Shown piece after piece: positions 61,460 to 64,000 of a stretch of 64,000 bases of DNA. The DNA lies in contig JARWKL010000004.1 in the NCBI GenBank assembly GCA_029961685.1, positions 26,603,610 to 26,667,609 on the forward strand, in the 5' to 3' direction. The notes beneath the pieces were generated by a model, which was not told the origin of the DNA, made no database searches, and saw nothing but the letters and a program-made list of their open reading frames with translations. A program made the translations under genes and the position numbers. Position 1 is the first letter of the stretch, and every line of letters starts with the position of its first letter. This stretch comes from Aristolochia californica. Lineage: Eukaryota > Streptophyta > Magnoliopsida > Piperales > Aristolochiaceae.

Positions 61460-62755
61460 AAATTTTCTTTTTTTTGTGATCTATTTGGCTTTGATCTCTT
61501 TTTTTGTTTACGATATGAAGGGAAAGTGAAAACTCAAGTTTTGATTTAAGAAAAAAGTATAATTCAAAAAAGGAAATGCACAATGCACAAATGTGGAGAG
61601 AGATAATTCCTAAAAGTGTCTGTAATTTTTAGGGATTGTAAACTCTTTTTAGTTTTTATATTTCAAGTTCTGCAATTGTTGGGAAAATGGGGTGGCGGGG
61701 GATTTTTAACTGAGTGTTGACTCCCAATTCATAGCTCATTCCTTACAAAAATATAGCCCGTTACACATGATAAATCACTTTAAAATCATCTCTGATTGTT
61801 AGGCCAGCTTTTTGTAAATGGGTAACATAATGGCTTGTTTGACTCGGGTAAATATCCCACCGCACGTTCACTTGAGAATTTAATGTTATTCTCTTTAAAA
61901 GGTTTGGATCCATAGGTCATTTGCATCTTTAACATGTTTAAAGAATGAATATCCATTTATTTAAACATGTGTAGAAAAAACTCTTTCTAAAAAAATACAG
62001 AGCTAATAGGGTTGATCTAGTGGAATTCCCCAAACTTGGACAACAAAATTTTTGTGTTTATTTGGGGTGAGTGAATAAATTTTATTTACATACATTTTTT
62101 TATTGCTTTAAATTCTTTCCATACATAAACTCTAAAATTTTGATTTTGTTGTGATCTATTTGCCTTTTGTCTCTTTTTTTGTTTACGAGATGATGGGAAA
62201 ATGAAAACTGAAGTTTATATTTAATAAAAAAGTATACATAAAAAATGGATATGCACAATTCACAAATGTAGAGAGAGATAATTCAAAAAAGTGTTTACAA
62301 TTTTTAGGGATTGTAAACTCTTTTTAGTTTTTATATATCAAGTTCAGCAATCGTTGGGAAAAGGGGGAGGCGGGGGATTTTTAACTGAGTGTTGACTCCC
62401 AATTCATAACTCATTCCTTACAAAAATATAGCCCGTTACGCATGATCAATCAGTTTAAAATAATCTATGATCATTAGGTCAGCTTTATGTAAATGGGTTA
62501 AATAATGGCTTGTTTGACTCGGGTAAATATCCCATCGCACGTTGACTTGAGAATTTAATGTTATTCTCTTCTAAAAGGTTTGGATCCATAGGTTATTTGC
62601 ATCTTTAATATGTTTCAAGAATGCATATCTATTTATTTAAAGATGTGTAGAAAAATCTCTTTCTTAAATATTACCGAGCTAATAGGGTTGATCTAGTGGA
62701 ATTTCCCAAACTTGGATAGCAAAATTTTTGTGTTCATTTGTGGTGAGTGAATAAA
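61460..62755. repeat. Second B/hybrid block, duplicate of 51730-53000
   Basis: Shares rare variants with 51730-53000: TTTACGATATGAAGGG, AATTCAAAAAAGGAAATG, ATGTGGAGAGAG, GGTGGCGGGGG, GGACAACAAAA, ATCAATCAGTTTAAAATAATC and CTCTTCTAAAAGG. Landmarks are offset by 9727-9731 bases. Confidence 0.85.
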
Positions 62756-64000
62756 TTTTCTTTACTTACATTTGTTTATTTCTTTAAATTCTTTCCATAC
62801 ATAAACTCTAAAATTTTCATTTTGTTGTGATCTATTTGTCTTTTATCTTTTTTTTTGTATATGAGATGAAGGGAAAGTGAAAACTCAAGTTTTCATTTAA
62901 TAAAAAAGTATGCATCTAAAATGGAAATAAACAATGCACAAATGTAGAGAGAGATAATTCCAAAAAATGTCTGTAATTTTTAGGGACTGTAAACTCTTTT
63001 TAGTTTTTATATATCAGGTTCTACAATCATCGGGAAAAGGGGGAGGGGGGGATTTTTAACTGAGTGTTGACTCCCAATCCATATGTCATTCCTTTCAAAA
63101 ATATAACCTGTTACGCATGATAAATCACTTTACAATCATCTATGATCGTTTGGTCAACTCGTTGTAAATGGGCAAAATAATGGCTTGTTAGACTCGTGTA
63201 AGTACATCACCCTACGTTCACTTGAGAATTTAATGTTATTCTCTTTAAAAGGTTTGGATCAATAGGTCATTTGCATCTTGAACAAGTTTCAAGCTTGCAC
63301 ATCCATTTTTTAAAACATGTGTAGAAAAATCTTTTTCTTATAAAATTCCAAACTATTGGGGTTGAACTAGTGGAATTTCCCATACATAAATTATCTTTAG
63401 GGTTTATTTAAGGTGTGTGAATAAATTATCTTCACTTACATTTGTTTATTGCTTTAAATTATTTTCATACATAAACTCTAAAATTTTCATTTTGTTGTGA
63501 TCTATTTGCCTTTTATCTCTTTTTTTTGTTTACGTGATGAAGTGAAAGCAAAAACTCAAGTTTTGATTTAAGAAAAAAGTATACATCTGCAAATGGAAAT
63601 GCACAATGCACAAATCTAGAGAGAGATAATTCAAAAAAGTGACAGTAATTCTTAGGGAATGTAAGCTCTTTTTAGTTTTTATATATCATGTTCTATAATC
63701 GTCAGGAAAAAGGGGGAAGTGGGGGACTTTTACCTGAGTTTTGACTCCCTATACAAAAGTCATTCCTCACAAAAGTATAACCCGTTACGCATGATAAATC
63801 ACTTTACAATCATCTATGATCATTAGGTCAGCTTTAAATGTGCAAAATAATGGCTTGTATGACTTGGGTAAATATCCCACCGCACGTTCACTTGGGAATT
63901 TAATGTTATTCTCTTGAAAAGGTTTGGGTCCATAGGTCATTTGAATCTTTAACATGTTTCAAGCATGCATATCCATTGTTTAAAACATGTGTAGAAAAAT
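62755..64000. repeat. Terminal A-type monomers, running off the right edge
   Basis: A-type units that also share rare variants with 55040-56230 (GATCGTTTGGTCA, TTGTTAGACTCG, GGATCAATAGG, TTTACGTGATGAAG, GGGACTTTTACCTGAG). Offset is about 7700 bases. Confidence 0.8.

Larger units (their letters stand above)
55040..61460. repeat. Satellite subfamily A block, second
   Basis: Return to A-type diagnostic bases at GTGAGTGAATAAA followed by ATTTCTTTACTTACATTTG (~55040-55070). It includes one strongly truncated unit (landmarks 60244 and 60555). Confidence 0.8.
18007..64000. repeat. Satellite DNA array, ~676 bp monomer, about 70 units
   Basis: Head-to-tail array filling the rest of the window. Using the landmark TGGATCCATAGG, successive units lie mostly 670-680 bases apart (for example 25258, 25934, 26610, 27286 and 52174, 52854, 53529, 54204); 69 landmarks were located and one more unit lost it. 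Monomers are AT-rich and diverged by point changes and small indels. Constant parts include CAAACTTGGATAAC, TTTTATCTCTTTTTTTG, ATAATTCCAAAAAGTG, a G-rich tract and TGTTTGACTCGGGTAAATAT. No gene, transposon or RNA gene was recognised inside; open frames are chance products of the monomer. The length is unusual for plant centromeric satellites (often 150-180 bp), but such units exist in subtelomeric and pericentromeric arrays. Confidence 0.95.

Noticed and set aside
18007..64000. Regular repeats as a CRISPR array or rDNA spacer
   Set aside because: The repeats are contiguous ~676 bp units without unique spacers, and no rRNA or 5S sequence is present.

Overview
The window looks like heterochromatic DNA of a flowering plant, probably a dicot. 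It has no intact host gene. About 18 kb on the left is a decayed, rearranged endogenous pararetrovirus (family Caulimoviridae). The remaining 46 kb is one tandem satellite array with a monomer of about 676 bp. The host species cannot be named from the sequence.

Endogenous virus, 1-18006, all genes on the minus strand. Four pieces lie in the same orientation: I (1 to ~8387, running off the left edge), II (~8387-11019), III (11020-11276, followed by a 241 bp foreign insert), and IV (~11527-18006). Piece I spans more than one circular genome: base 1 matches base 7996, and adding back a ~500 bp internal deletion gives a unit of about 8.5 kb. Viral order read on the minus strand is: movement protein (MP, 318 codons), coiled-coil virion-associated-type protein (VAP, 135 aa), two related 71-aa ORFs (C1, C2), coat protein (CP, 583 aa, CCHC knuckle), Pol (protease-RT-RNase H, 655 codons), a broken gene in the transactivator position (gene E), then a large intergenic region (LIR). 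Neighbouring ORFs overlap by a few bases (often ATGA) or lie 1-2 bases apart, which suggests coupled translation from one pregenomic RNA. There is no integrase and there are no LTRs.

The most interesting point is that pieces I and IV share the LIR and everything from C1 onward but differ between the tRNA primer-binding site and the start of C1. Piece I has MP+VAP there. Piece IV has two other small ORFs: A, a coiled coil, and B, a stand-alone viroplasmin/RNase H1-type hybrid-binding domain. Piece IV also lacks C2 precisely. This could reflect a multipartite or recombinant virus, or a deletion derivative.

Coding decay is mostly by nonsense substitution, often CAG to TAG. CP copies II and IV share two stops that copy I lacks, so they descend from one already defective copy.

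Satellite, 18007-64000: about 70 AT-rich head-to-tail monomers. There are two diagnostic subfamilies (A and B) in blocks, local higher-order repeats of 2 and 5 monomers, a ~4.5 kb block that recurs near the right end minus exactly three monomers, and several truncated monomers. Each monomer carries a conserved dyad and a G-rich tract. The virus/satellite junction itself lies in a near-perfect 136 bp tandem duplication.
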